Counted from the stretch's first letter, positions 1-6,215 are shown. The stretch: 8,945 nt of DNA from Candidatus Methanophagales archaeon (GCA_021161765.1 JAGGZZ010000145.1:1-8945); one strand, 5' to 3'. A program made the numbers and translations. The notes: generated by a model not told the origin, from the sequence alone.

Positions 1-88
1 GTTTTATAAAAACTAAAAACGAAATCAAATCACCTTGTCTTTGGATTCTCTCTTGAATTGCTTTCAAATCTACTTTTTTCTTAAACAA
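1..88 (-). CDS. Partial CDS, N-terminus of unrecognised protein
   Basis: On the minus strand a TTG at 88-86 opens a frame that stays open to the left edge (29 codons, beginning MFKKKVDLKAIQERIQRQG). It overlaps the stop of the upstream membrane-protein gene by 8 nt. A purine-rich GGGGAGGAG-type ribosome binding site lies just upstream of the TTG, inside the end of that gene, at a good spacing. The overlap suggests translational coupling in one operon. The visible part is basic and probably helical, ending in a hydrophobic stretch. I do not recognise the family. A 29-codon open frame in A+T-rich DNA could arise by chance, so confidence rests mainly on the ribosome binding site and overlap. Confidence 0.4.
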   Translation of the reverse strand, partial: MFKKKVDLKAIQERIQRQGDLISFLVFIK

Positions 89-1061
89 TAAGCTCCTCCC
101 CCAACCTCGTATCATCCAACTCCTCACCCCATCTTTTGAAATCCATCCATAGTATAACGGTAAAGAAGGAAAGGATAAGAAGATAAATTGCAACAATCTT
201 AAGTGTATCAAGCATCAACCTGTGATAAACACTTTTTATCTCATTTTCAAACCCTTCCACCTTCTCCAGTTCTTTATCCTCGTGCTTCTCATATATTTTT
301 TTCGCCGTCTCAAACGAATCCCTCGCTTTTAGTATATCCATAAAAGCATGGAGATCGCCAAAAAATCCAGAAGGAGGATTTTTTGCATTATAAAGATGTG
401 AACTTGCTTCGTCAATAAATTCCGATGCCCTTTCCGTATCCCTTGTATATATCCATTCGTCTCTTCTTGACGCGAACTCCATCCTGCTTGCATCGCTTAG
501 CGTGTATATACCGCCTTTTTTATATGAAAAAGAACTTATATTCTCATATTCGATCTTCAGCTTTGTCTCTTTCTCGTTCCTTGAAAGAGTCTCAAAGAAT
601 TCCCCCTCTCCTCTGTAAAATCGTTCGAGTGCATGCTCTGAAAGCATGGGTATTTCATTATCTTCTGCTGCGATGTATCCGCTGAGCGCATTTATGGACA
701 TATTTATTCTTTCTGCGGTTTCAATCGCTTCTATATGGTCTGAGGGAACGGAACTTTTGCTTAAATAAGCGATTCCTTCAAAATCATCAATAATTCCGAG
801 CAGAATGTCCACCCACTCCTTTGTACCCCAGGTCACATCCTTACCTTCCATCCCCTGTATCACCGCTTGTGTCTTTGCCTTTGCAAGATATAACTCACCA
901 TAATCGTCAAATAATTCGGGCTTATCCACTGATATTATCTCTTCAAGTAGCTCCCTCTTCAGCTCATCTGACCCTGCCGCGGGCGTGGAAAAAGACAGGG
1001 TATTGAATATGATTACGGTTAGTATTAATGTCGTTAATGTAATCAGTTTTCGTTTTTTCAT
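81..1061 (-). CDS. Exported helical protein with C-terminal membrane anchor, unknown function
   Basis: The product is 326 residues. I chose the ATG at 1061 because it gives a clean signal peptide: MKKRK, a hydrophobic core at about residues 6-22, then a small-residue cleavage region (STPAAGS, about 25-31). Earlier in-frame starts would run into the divergent gene. Residues about 30-285 are hydrophilic, charged and mostly helical, with no cysteines and no motif I recognise. A single membrane helix follows at about 286-304, then a short charged tail of about 20 residues. This predicts an extracytoplasmic domain held by a C-terminal anchor with its tail in the cytosol. It is divergent from the tubulin-like operon and may be its membrane or surface partner; that is inference from position. 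No clear Shine-Dalgarno precedes the start, so the message may be leaderless or nearly so. Confidence 0.75.
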   Translation of the reverse strand: MKKRKLITLTTLILTVIIFNTLSFSTPAAGSDELKRELLEEIISVDKPELFDDYGELYLAKAKTQAVIQGMEGKDVTWGTKEWVDILLGIIDDFEGIAYLSKSSVPSDHIEAIETAERINMSINALSGYIAAEDNEIPMLSEHALERFYRGEGEFFETLSRNEKETKLKIEYENISSFSYKKGGIYTLSDASRMEFASRRDEWIYTRDTERASEFIDEASSHLYNAKNPPSGFFGDLHAFMDILKARDSFETAKKIYEKHEDKELEKVEGFENEIKSVYHRLMLDTLKIVAIYLLILSFFTVILWMDFKRWGEELDDTRLGEELIV

Positions 1062-1179
1062 CAAAATAAATATATGGCATACAGGAATTAAAAATAATAG
1101 AATTAGAGTTAGCTTTAGCAGATATGATTTCCGAAATAATAGCAAAAGAGGAGAAAACGAAAGTAGAAAAAGGAATAAT
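1062..1179. promoter_or_regulatory. Divergent intergenic region with A+T-rich promoter candidates
   Basis: These 118 bp separate two divergent genes and must hold both promoters. TATA-like runs are visible at about 1064-1075 (AATAAATATATG) and 1083-1097 (GAATTAAAAATAATA). The second is well placed for either direction. A GGAGAAAA/AAAGGAAT purine run before 1180 serves as ribosome binding site for the plus-strand gene. Which TATA belongs to which gene cannot be settled by eye. A shared region would allow joint control of both transcription units. Confidence 0.35.
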
Positions 1180-2121
1180 ATGACACACCTATTCATCGGA
1201 ATAGGAAACGCAGGGGGAGCAATTCTCGACACTTTACTGGAATATAAAGAGGTGAGAAGAGCCAAGCCCAAGCCAATCGTTATCAAGCCCAAGCCCGAAT
1301 CGGAAAAAGAGAGCGATAAGGATGATAAAATAGAAGCGACTCTAAAGAAAGTAAAAGGCGTGGAATTCGCCTTTTTATTCTCCGGACTTAGTGATAGTGA
1401 CGCACTGCCTCATATAGCAGAAACACTGACAGGGCTAAACATAAAAGTATTTCTTGTTGCCATTTTGCCTGCGAACAGGCGAGAAAAAAGAGAAGAGATG
1501 ATAAATGCAGATTATTCAATGGAAAAGCTAAAAGAGCATGTGAACTCGTTTATAATCGTTGATAACCAGAAGATAGCGCATCTTCCTAATTTCGAAGATT
1601 ATTATCCCCAGTATAACAAGTATATCGCATCCTGTATCGCAGACATTCTTATTGGGACATCACGACCCGGTTCGTTAGCCGAGGAGATGCAATTGTCTAT
1701 GCCTATGGATGAGGTCATAAAGGCTTTATCTTTTGATAATGAGCCCGGATACGTGGCTTTATCCAGGGCTTCGGAGCTTACGAAGGGATTATGGGGGTAT
1801 ATCTTCCCATTTCTGAGGCACAAACCCCTTGACCTCGGAACACTTCTTCATGTTTCATTAGATAAGCTCAGCGTTTCCAATGCACCGATAGGTGGTGAAA
1901 AGAGCATCTCCTTTCTCCGAGTCCCGGAATATTATATTATGAGTAGAAGTGTGGATAGGGAGCTAATAGAAGAATTCATGCTCTCGTATTCAAAAGAGTG
2001 CCATCTGGCTGTATTCACTACAAAGCGAAATATAGCAGCGATAACCAATTTGTTCACCTATAAGTTCGACCAACTGGAAAGACTGAAGGAGATAAGGAGG
2101 CTTGCGTATGAAGGGGTATAG
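1180..2121 (+). CDS. Divergent tubulin/FtsZ-superfamily protein without a canonical GTPase G-box
   Basis: The product is 313 residues. The ATG at 1180 (MTHLFIGIGNAGG) has AAGGAA 6-7 nt upstream and puts the first glycine loop at the very N-terminus, as in FtsZ and CetZ; the open frame upstream to 985 is not needed. Visible landmarks in FtsZ order are: glycine loop GIGNAGG (7-13); a hydrophobic strand then FSGLSDSDALP (67-77) where FtsZ has GGGTGTG; a segment at 98-130 with the R...A...L....D..I.I.N pattern of FtsZ helix H5/strand S5-S6; a degenerate T7 loop near MPMDEV (174-179); then VALSRASE (192-199), matching the FtsZ ALMGIGxA region. A compact C-terminal domain follows. The tubulin signature is missing, and only about 55 residues (FtsZ has roughly 85-90), rich in Lys/Pro/Glu, separate the two glycine loops. 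So GTP hydrolysis is doubtful. The next gene overlaps it by 14 nt and encodes a membrane protein, which suggests a membrane-associated filament or scaffold. Confidence 0.8.
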   Translation: MTHLFIGIGNAGGAILDTLLEYKEVRRAKPKPIVIKPKPESEKESDKDDKIEATLKKVKGVEFAFLFSGLSDSDALPHIAETLTGLNIKVFLVAILPANRREKREEMINADYSMEKLKEHVNSFIIVDNQKIAHLPNFEDYYPQYNKYIASCIADILIGTSRPGSLAEEMQLSMPMDEVIKALSFDNEPGYVALSRASELTKGLWGYIFPFLRHKPLDLGTLLHVSLDKLSVSNAPIGGEKSISFLRVPEYYIMSRSVDRELIEEFMLSYSKECHLAVFTTKRNIAAITNLFTYKFDQLERLKEIRRLAYEGV

Positions 2122-3385
2122 AATATTTATTCCACTTGCTCTTTTAGCATTAATTGCCCTCGGCATCTTCATACTTTTCAATACCGGCTCTGACCTTGCA
2201 ATAACTATTATACTCATCTTTATCCCAGCCGCAATAGGTGTATCGTTCTTAGTTCGATACCTCGTTACGGTAAGGAAGAGAAGCATAAGAGAGAAGGTGA
2301 TGGAGCGGGACATCGAGGGGATTGCAAATCGGTATGTAGAACAAATGAGTATTTTATACGATTTTGAAGATAAATATGCGATAAGCACAAAAGAATTCAG
2401 GAATGAGTTGGAGAAGGTAAAAGAGGGTTTATTTGAGCTGGGATGCGAGGTAAACGGAAGGATAAGAATAGACAGAGCGAAGCTCAGGAAAGTGGTTTTT
2501 GCAGACGTTGAATGGGTGATTAAGATGTTTGAGGGCATAAAAGACAGGCATGAGGTCGTCCTTTATTCTCGGATGATAGATAAATGCAGAGCCTATTTGG
2601 GAAGTATAAAAGAGCTTGAAAACGCAGGGTATGAGAATATACGAGGTCAGATAGAGCGGATGGAATCCAGGATAAGAGAGAGCGAAGGTGTAGAAGTGGA
2701 TTCGCTTGAGCTATCCATGTTTATGAATGGAATGGCTTCAATCCTGGAAGAGGCGCTGAGAATCTGTTTGCGGGATGCACATAGTTTAGAAGTGGAAGGT
2801 AGAGAGAGTGCGAGAGCAGATACAGCCAGAATCAGAACAGATATAAAAATTGTCGAGCACAGCATAGAGCATGGAAACTACGAAAACGCATCAAAAGTAT
2901 TGAAAAGCGTGATTGAAAGATTGGTAGGGGTGTTGAAGGATGCGTTTGATATGTATAAAGCTCAAGCGCTTGAGCTGACAAACATAGTAGTTGAAATTTC
3001 GGATAAAGAAGAAGAGAAAAAGGAGATGGAAGAGATGAGGAAAAGCATAGAAGCGTGCATGTTGCCTTCACAGATGCGAAAGCTGCGGGGGTATGGTGAT
3101 GCGCTCATAAGAAAATCCATTTCCGCTCTGGAAGCGGTTTATAACAGGATATTCGAGATTGAGGGGGAAATACTGAAGGATAATCCGGCGACGGAAGTCT
3201 ATCCCGTGGAATATTGGGCAAAGGATAAGCTTGGCGAGATTGAGGAACTTAGGTCAATGCCCGCTTCGGATATAAAGGGATTTATTCATAGATACCGGCT
3301 CTTAGCTTCGGATGCATATTCGAGGTTGATGTATGATTCCGAGAGGTTAAAGTATATAAAGGCAAATTTTACATTACATGAATAG
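2108..3385 (+). CDS. Two-helix membrane protein with long cytosolic helical domain, tubulin-like partner
   Basis: The product is 425 residues. AAGGAGG at 2094-2100 is 7 nt from the ATG at 2108, whereas the TTG at 2102 would leave only 1 nt, so 2108 is the start. The gene overlaps the tubulin-like gene by 14 nt, so the two are probably translationally coupled. Two hydrophobic helices lie at about residues 6-24 and 30-53, joined by a very short loop, followed by VRKRSIREK. The basic residues after helix 2 favour both ends in the cytosol. The remaining ~370 residues are highly charged and helical, rich in Glu/Lys/Arg with heptad-like leucine spacing, and look like several coiled-coil or helical-bundle segments. 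No enzymatic motif was found. A role as membrane anchor or adaptor for the tubulin-like protein is inferred from gene order. I do not recognise a named family. Confidence 0.8.
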   Translation: MKGYRIFIPLALLALIALGIFILFNTGSDLAITIILIFIPAAIGVSFLVRYLVTVRKRSIREKVMERDIEGIANRYVEQMSILYDFEDKYAISTKEFRNELEKVKEGLFELGCEVNGRIRIDRAKLRKVVFADVEWVIKMFEGIKDRHEVVLYSRMIDKCRAYLGSIKELENAGYENIRGQIERMESRIRESEGVEVDSLELSMFMNGMASILEEALRICLRDAHSLEVEGRESARADTARIRTDIKIVEHSIEHGNYENASKVLKSVIERLVGVLKDAFDMYKAQALELTNIVVEISDKEEEKKEMEEMRKSIEACMLPSQMRKLRGYGDALIRKSISALEAVYNRIFEIEGEILKDNPATEVYPVEYWAKDKLGEIEELRSMPASDIKGFIHRYRLLASDAYSRLMYDSERLKYIKANFTLHE

Positions 3386-3407
3386 AATTCTATTTAAATC
3401 AGTATGC

Positions 3408-3466
3408 CAAAGGCAGGGTTAAGAAATTTTCACCGGTTTTCCTGAAAATATTCAATCCCTGCTTTG
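3408..3466. other. Nested inverted repeat downstream of the tubulin-like operon
   Basis: The outer arms are CAAAGGCAGGG (3408-3418) and CCCTGCTTTG (3457-3466), complementary apart from one bulged base. Inside them ATTTTCA (3426-3432) pairs with TGAAAAT (3443-3449) around a 10-nt loop. It follows the stop codon of the operon by 23 nt and precedes copy A's promoter. It could be a 3' RNA stability element, a transcription boundary, or the edge of a mobile element. Confidence 0.3.
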
Positions 3467-3500
3467 CCTGCTTTTGCAATTTATTGTCGGAATGACTATA

Positions 3501-3509
3501 TTTATATAA
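3501..3509 (+). promoter_or_regulatory. Candidate TATA box of multi-copy gene copy A
   Basis: TTTATATAA followed by CC lies about 31-39 nt before the ATG at 3540. Copy C has the same TATATAACC string 25-35 nt before its ATG, followed by a similar GTAA and A(C)C spacing. The promoter therefore seems to travel with the gene. No Shine-Dalgarno is visible, consistent with a leaderless or short-leader message. Confidence 0.4.
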
Positions 3510-3539
3510 CCATGAAAAGATAGAGTAATTTTATACCAC

Positions 3540-3896
3540 ATGTTGACAAAAGCTGTAACTTACGCGGACCTCAACGCAACTTTTCGGAAGGGATTGAGAA
3601 ACGGCAACTGGAGAAAGCTGAGATTCCTGGATAAAGCACTTTTCAGAGCTGCAATGGGGTATGCGAAACGCGGTAGAAGCATAGTTAACGGATTGCTTGT
3701 AGAGAAGCTGTTGGAGCTTGCTGCGAGGTTAAAGGAGACGAGAGGTATGAGAATATTTAAGAGGGGATTTGAAAAAGCGGTTGAGATGCTCGAAAAAGGA
3801 GATGAAAAAGGAGTGTTTGTATGGGCGCCTTCATTAAGGTATTGGCTGAAAGACCCGGGTTATGTCTTCTGGCTGGGGACGGTGAGGTGGAGATGA
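3540..3896 (+). CDS. Multi-copy basic small protein, copy A (complete), unknown function
   Basis: The product is 118 residues and I recognise no named family. It is one of three copies in this window, with copy B at 7569 and truncated copy C at 8684. By hand alignment about 90 of 116 residues match copy B. Invariant blocks are LNATFRKG (11-18), GNWRKLRFLDK (22-32), GMRIFKRGFEKAV (about 69-81), EKGVF.WAP (about 89-97), WLKDP (102-106) and FWLGTVR (110-116). It is strongly basic, soluble-looking and predicted mostly helical, with conserved Trp and Arg/Lys clusters that would suit nucleic-acid binding; that is inference. It has its own TATA element and 30 nt upstream leader. The gene stands alone between the cytoskeletal operon and a zinc-protein gene. 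It may be cargo of, or encoded by, a mobile element, or be a selfish or toxin-like gene. Confidence 0.7.
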   Translation: MLTKAVTYADLNATFRKGLRNGNWRKLRFLDKALFRAAMGYAKRGRSIVNGLLVEKLLELAARLKETRGMRIFKRGFEKAVEMLEKGDEKGVFVWAPSLRYWLKDPGYVFWLGTVRWR

Positions 3897-3905
3897 AGAG
3901 TAGAG

Positions 3906-3931
3906 ACACAGATTTACACAGATTTACACAG
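3906..3931. repeat. Tandem 10-mer repeat (acacagattt type)
   Basis: Two full copies and a partial third of CACAGATTTA run head to tail. A diverged version (ACGAGATTTC ACAAGATTGA CACAGA) occurs at 4479-4510, flanking the other side of the zinc-protein gene. Such CACAGATT-type strings are familiar intergenic repeats in environmental genomes and sometimes yield spurious peptides of the TQISTDLHR type; that is from memory. Confidence 0.6.
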
Positions 3932-3983
3932 AAAAGGGAATTTAATTTAGTACAAAAATAAGATTATGGATAAGGGGAGATAA

Positions 3984-4018
3984 GGCTAAGGGCAAATGGC
4001 TAAGGGCTAAGGGCTAAG
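3984..4018. repeat. Heptamer tandem repeat GGCTAAG, five units in phase
   Basis: Units at 3984, 3991 (variant GGCAAAT), 3998, 4005 and 4012 keep strict 7-bp spacing. It ends 5 nt before the start codon of the zinc-protein gene, so the last AAGGG acts as its ribosome binding site region. Because the unit is not a multiple of three and lies at the start, slippage would change leader length, not the reading frame. Confidence 0.75.
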
Positions 4019-4023
4019 GGATA

Positions 4024-4374
4024 ATGACTGATTGCAAACATGAATGCTGCGGTACTGCGGAAAAAGTATGGTTACCATACGAACTTGAGGGAAGAAGTAG
4101 AGGGTTGAAACCACATTCATATTGCATTCTCTGCGGCGTTGTGAAAGATATGTCATCTAAAAAGAAGGCGAAACGAATGGGATATTACACGAATATACTC
4201 GCACGGCTGGGAATCACAAAGGTTCAGATACGACTTATCGCGAAAGAACTGGAAAGAATTCAAGATTTTGATGGCGTCAATTCAATGACGAGAAGACAGC
4301 AGGAAAAACTATTCATTAGAGCAGTCAAAAAATATAGCAAAGTGAGAGAGGATACGATAAGGGCATTTTTGTAG
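4024..4374 (+). CDS. Small zinc-ribbon-like archaeal protein
   Basis: The product is 116 residues. Likely metal ligands are Cys4, His6, Cys8 or Cys9 at the N-terminus (CKHECC) and a CILC pair at Cys34/Cys37, forming a four-cysteine/histidine zinc site across the first 40 residues. Between them is LPYELEGRSRGLKPHSYC. The rest (about 41-116) is basic and helical, with an ITKVQIRLIAKELE stretch and a RRQQEKLFIRAVKKYSKVR stretch that suit a helix-turn-helix-like or nucleic-acid-binding domain. I recall similar conserved euryarchaeal proteins of this length, with the zinc motif followed by the GYYxN...TKVQxRLI pattern, but no assigned function. The gene looks intact, with full codons and no disruption. 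It is flanked on both sides by CACAGATT-type repeats, so it may sit inside a transferred segment. Confidence 0.75.
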   Translation: MTDCKHECCGTAEKVWLPYELEGRSRGLKPHSYCILCGVVKDMSSKKKAKRMGYYTNILARLGITKVQIRLIAKELERIQDFDGVNSMTRRQQEKLFIRAVKKYSKVREDTIRAFL

Positions 4375-4388
4375 TTTGCGGACAGGAT

Positions 4389-4445
4389 AGTGCCGAATCG
4401 GAATTGAGCGAGCGCTGCGCTGCGGTGATAGGAAGGTACGGCACT
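4389..4445. other. GC-rich inverted-repeat element, possible structured RNA
   Basis: AGTGCCG (4389-4395) pairs perfectly with CGGCACT (4439-4445). The 43-nt interior contains the GC-rich hairpin AGCG-CTG-CGCT (4411-4421). Base composition is clearly richer in G+C than the surrounding DNA, which is common for structured RNAs in A+T-rich genomes. It lies 15 nt after the zinc-protein stop. It is not tRNA-like in any standard layout. Confidence 0.3.
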
Positions 4446-4478
4446 GGTCAGCGGAAGCTACAGCTAAATAATAAAAAA

Positions 4479-4510
4479 CCACGAGATTTCACAAGATTGA
4501 CACAGAAGAG
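4479..4510. repeat. Diverged second copy of the CACAGATT intergenic repeat
   Basis: CCACGAGATTTCACAAGATTG followed by ACACAGAAGAGA matches the 3906-3940 repeat in layout (cacrgattt-acacagatt-acacagaa) with several substitutions. The two copies bracket the zinc-protein gene and its structured 3' region, in the same orientation. Confidence 0.45.
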
Positions 4511-4540
4511 AGAATAAAAAGACAAAAACTGGAGAAATAG

Positions 4541-5319
4541 ATGGACATAAAAGAACTCATTGAGATGGGAGAAACGCAAAGTGTGGAATTCAAAGAATCT
4601 CTGAAATTGCGAGATGAAATCGGGGAGACCGTTTCCGCATTCTCAAATTCTGATGGTGGGACAGTCATAGTTGGAGTTTCTAATAAAAAACCATACCTAT
4701 AAAAGAGTGGGAAAGACAAATCAGATGATTTCTGCTGCGGAAATAAGAAAATTAGCAAGGGAGGAAAAGAGGAGATTAAGCTGGGACGAGCAAATTTGCG
4801 AGAAGACATTTCTTGAGGATATTGATGAAAAGAAAATAAGATGGTTTGTCAGAGAAGCGGGAAAACAAAGGAGATTGAATATTTCTGAAGATGCGCCAAT
4901 TGATGAGGTATTGGTGAAATTAAAGCTGTTGACGGATAGGAAACTAACAAATGCAGCAGTTTTACTTTTTAGTAGAAAATCTAAGTTTTTGCAATCAGAA
5001 GTAAAGTGTATAAGATTTTCTGGAAATGAGCCTATTAAGCCATATATTGATTTCCAGACATTGGAAGGAACAGTTTTTGATCTGGTGGACGGAGCAGAAG
5101 ATTTTGTCCTTAGAAATATCAAAAAATCCATCTGGCTTATTCCCGGGCAGCTTCAAAGAGAGAAAAAATATGAGTATCCGCCTGATGCAATAAGAGAAGC
5201 GATTGTTAATAAAATTGGCGGGGGGAAAAGGAATTTGAGATATGTTTTGATACAAAATGCGGCAAAAATGCAGCAAAAAATGCGGCAAAAAGGAGATTGA
5301 GAGACTTTGCAAGGCATAA
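4541..5319 (+). pseudogene. Broken AlbA_2/Schlafen-type putative transcriptional regulator
   Basis: The intact family pairs an N-terminal AlbA_2 (divergent AAA_4) domain with a winged-helix C-terminus, about 400-480 residues. Here the ATG at 4541 (GGAG at 4531) starts MDIKELIEMGETQSVEFKES and reads through SDGGTVIVGVSN to a stop at 4700-4702. The sequence then resumes in another frame at YKRVGKTNQMISAAEIRKLA (about 4699 on) through IREAIVNKI (about 5217). Between these, about 40-50 residues of the AlbA_2 domain are missing. After IREAIVN, where HRDY and an ATPase-like fold segment are expected, about 100 residues are gone and the text jumps to an NAAK-repeat linker. The linker units start at 5256, 5267 and 5279, so one has lost a base and shifted the frame. 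At least two deletions and one or more frameshifts make this non-functional. Confidence 0.75.
5256..5288. repeat. Asn-Ala-Ala-Lys linker repeat with an 11/12-nt slip
   Basis: Three units of AATGCGGCAA / AATGCAGCAA begin at 5256, 5267 and 5279. A 12-nt period would encode NAAK repeats; the first interval is only 11 nt. The one-base loss in the A-run at 5264-5268 shifts the frame from NAAK to MQQK and is a probable slippage mutation in the regulator pseudogene. Confidence 0.5.
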
Positions 5320-5423
5320 ATTATGGGCATGCGTATTTGGCGGCGGATTTCGAGAAAATCTGGAGGTGTGAAAAATAAATGCCCGAACTATCAGTCGTAA
5401 TCCCGACAGGGAGGATTACATAA
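5315..5423 (+). pseudogene. Gene-end scrap plus N-terminal scrap of a family 2 glycosyltransferase
   Basis: One frame (5315-5378) reads YGHAYLAADFEKIWRCEK then stops; I do not recognise it, but it looks like the C-terminus of a real protein. The ATG at 5379 abuts that stop and has GGAGGTG upstream (5362-5368). It encodes MPELSVVIPT, the classic start of family 2 glycosyltransferases (strand and VVIPTYN motif), then after ten residues runs into foreign sequence and stops at 5423. So this looks like a former stop/start gene junction in a polysaccharide cluster, of which only the border survives. The break falls just before the sugar epimerase fragment. Confidence 0.4.
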
Positions 5424-5782
5424 GAGCAGATGTTCGAAACTACCGACAGTTGGAAAGAGCGTTTGATAAGTGGGAATTTGACTATGTATATCCTTTAGCG
5501 GCGGAATACGGACGGTGGAAAGGTGAGGATTATTATGAGAATTTATGGCAGACCAATGCTATCGGAACGAAGCATATAATTCGATTGCAAGAAAAACTAA
5601 AATTCAAAATGATATTCTTCAGCAGTGCAGAGGTTTACAGCGACTACGAAGGAATAATGACTGAAGACGTCATGATTAACAACCCGATAAAGGATACCTA
5701 TCGGATGAACGATTATGCCATAACAAACCTTTTCTTATGTGGGGTTCCACCCCACGACCCCGCAAGCCCTGTAAGGGCTTAA
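5405..5782 (+). pseudogene. Fragment of NAD-dependent sugar epimerase/dehydratase (SDR), copy 1
   Basis: The frame starts without any start codon at about REDYIRADVRNY (5408) and lacks the N-terminal Rossmann GxxGxxG. It keeps DYVYPLAAEYGRW (the usual H-LAA strand, here PLAA), NAIGTKHIIRL, IFFSSAEVY (catalytic Ser region) and NDYAITN. The catalytic YxxxK is altered to YAITN because the homology stops right there. The last codons, up to a stop at 5780-5782, are encoded by the E1 hairpin element. So about 75 N-terminal and about 150 C-terminal residues of a ~310-residue enzyme are gone. Such enzymes modify nucleotide sugars for surface polysaccharides. With the glycosyltransferase scrap and epimerase copy 2 it marks a lost polysaccharide locus. 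Confidence 0.7.
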
Positions 5783-5810
5783 AGAAAAGCTTTATCAAAA
5801 GAAATAAAGG
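5729..5810 (+). repeat. Hairpin element E1 (long form, with GC-rich insert)
   Basis: CTTTTCTT (5729-5736) pairs with AAGAAAAG (5782-5789). Inside are two perfect GC-rich hairpins: GTGGGG/CCCCAC (5739-5744 with 5750-5755, 5-nt loop) and AAGCCCT/AGGGCTT (5764-5770 with 5774-5780, 3-nt loop). The 3' part, AAAGAAAAGCTTTATC then AAAAGAAATAAAGG, aligns with elements E2 and E3. It ends the epimerase fragment and lies upstream of the UPF0175 gene. Confidence 0.6.
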
Positions 5811-5828
5811 CAGGAGAGGCAATAAAAA

Positions 5829-6113
5829 ATGGGCGTTGTTAAAGCGAAGGTTAATTTGCCCGGTTCTTTTTTGGCGGCGATAAAAGTCGGAGAGGATGAG
5901 CTTGACTTGTTCATAAGGCGTTCACTGGCGGTGGAGCTTTACCGAGAAGGTAAGTTATCACTTGGAAAAGCAGCAGAAGTGGCAGGCATAAGGAATAAGT
6001 GGGAAATGTTGATGTTGCTGAATGAAAAGGGAGTGTCAATAGATTATACTGCTGAAGATGCGGAGAAAGATTTAAAGACATTAAAAGAAGTACTGGGACA
6101 CTTTTCTTTATAA
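5829..6113 (+). CDS. UPF0175 family antitoxin-like protein
   Basis: The product is 94 residues, full length for UPF0175. It starts at an ATG with AGGAGAGG about 8-9 nt upstream. It carries the expected order: N-terminal strand VKAKVNLP, then DELDLFIRRSLAVELYREGKLSLGKAAEVAGI (about 24-54), WEMLMLLNEKGVSIDYTAED (about 58-77) and DLKTLKEVL. The LYREGKxSLGKAAEVAG helix-turn-helix is the family hallmark. Family members are usually DNA-binding antitoxin partners of PIN-domain or similar toxins. The adjacent downstream PIN gene is truncated, so this antitoxin may now be an orphan. The last residues HFSL and the stop are provided by hairpin element E2, meaning the natural C-terminus may have been replaced. 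Confidence 0.8.
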   Translation: MGVVKAKVNLPGSFLAAIKVGEDELDLFIRRSLAVELYREGKLSLGKAAEVAGIRNKWEMLMLLNEKGVSIDYTAEDAEKDLKTLKEVLGHFSL

Positions 6114-6139
6114 AAGAAACCTGTGCTAAAGAAAGAAAA
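6101..6139 (+). repeat. Hairpin element E2 (short form)
   Basis: TTTCTTT (6103-6109) and AAAGAAA (6113-6119) form a perfect 7-bp stem around the loop ATA. It is followed by CCTGTGCTAAAGAAAGAAAA. The element contains the last codons and stop of the UPF0175 gene. It matches E3 in stem, CC spacer and CTAAAGAAAGAAA tail. Confidence 0.6.
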
Positions 6140-6215
6140 TCAAAAAAGGGGTTGTGTTAATTCTTATTTTAGATACAATGAAAATAAACTGATTCTGGAG
6201 GTGTTTAAGATAAAA

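Noticed and set aside
985..1179. Upstream in-frame extension of the tubulin-like gene (start at 985)
   Set aside because: It would run through the divergent gene's signal-peptide region, reads as low-complexity A+T-rich sequence, and would bury the N-terminal glycine loop that belongs at the extreme N-terminus in this superfamily.
2102..2107. TTG start at 2102 for the two-helix membrane protein
   Set aside because: Only 1 nt separates it from the AAGGAGG ribosome binding site; the ATG at 2108 has ideal 7-nt spacing.
1990..2538. Long minus-strand open frame opposite the tubulin-like/membrane operon
   Set aside because: It lies wholly antisense to two well-supported genes, and its serine/leucine/isoleucine-rich composition is typical of the shadow of Arg/Glu/Lys-rich coding sequence.
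3906..4018. Possible CRISPR array
   Set aside because: Units are 7 and 10 bp in direct tandem with no spacers, and no cas genes are present.
4380..4470. Possible tRNA in the GC-rich element
   Set aside because: The 7-bp outer stem suggested an acceptor stem, but there is no T-arm GTTCRA sequence and no proper anticodon arm or 3' layout.
4721..5131. Minus-strand open frame opposite the AlbA_2 pseudogene
   Set aside because: The plus strand shows clear family motifs (YKRVGKTNQMISAAEI, EYPPDAIREAIVN); the minus frame shows none.
5729..5810. E1 as an ordinary intrinsic terminator
   Set aside because: It has hairpins but no T-run on the plus strand after them, and the same outer arms and tail recur at two other sites, which points to a dispersed element.
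6123..6215. Earlier GTG start for the PIN fragment
   Set aside because: The extra residues come from the E2 tail and A+T-rich spacer, while the ATG at 6216 has a GGAGGTG ribosome binding site and begins the canonical PIN N-terminus.
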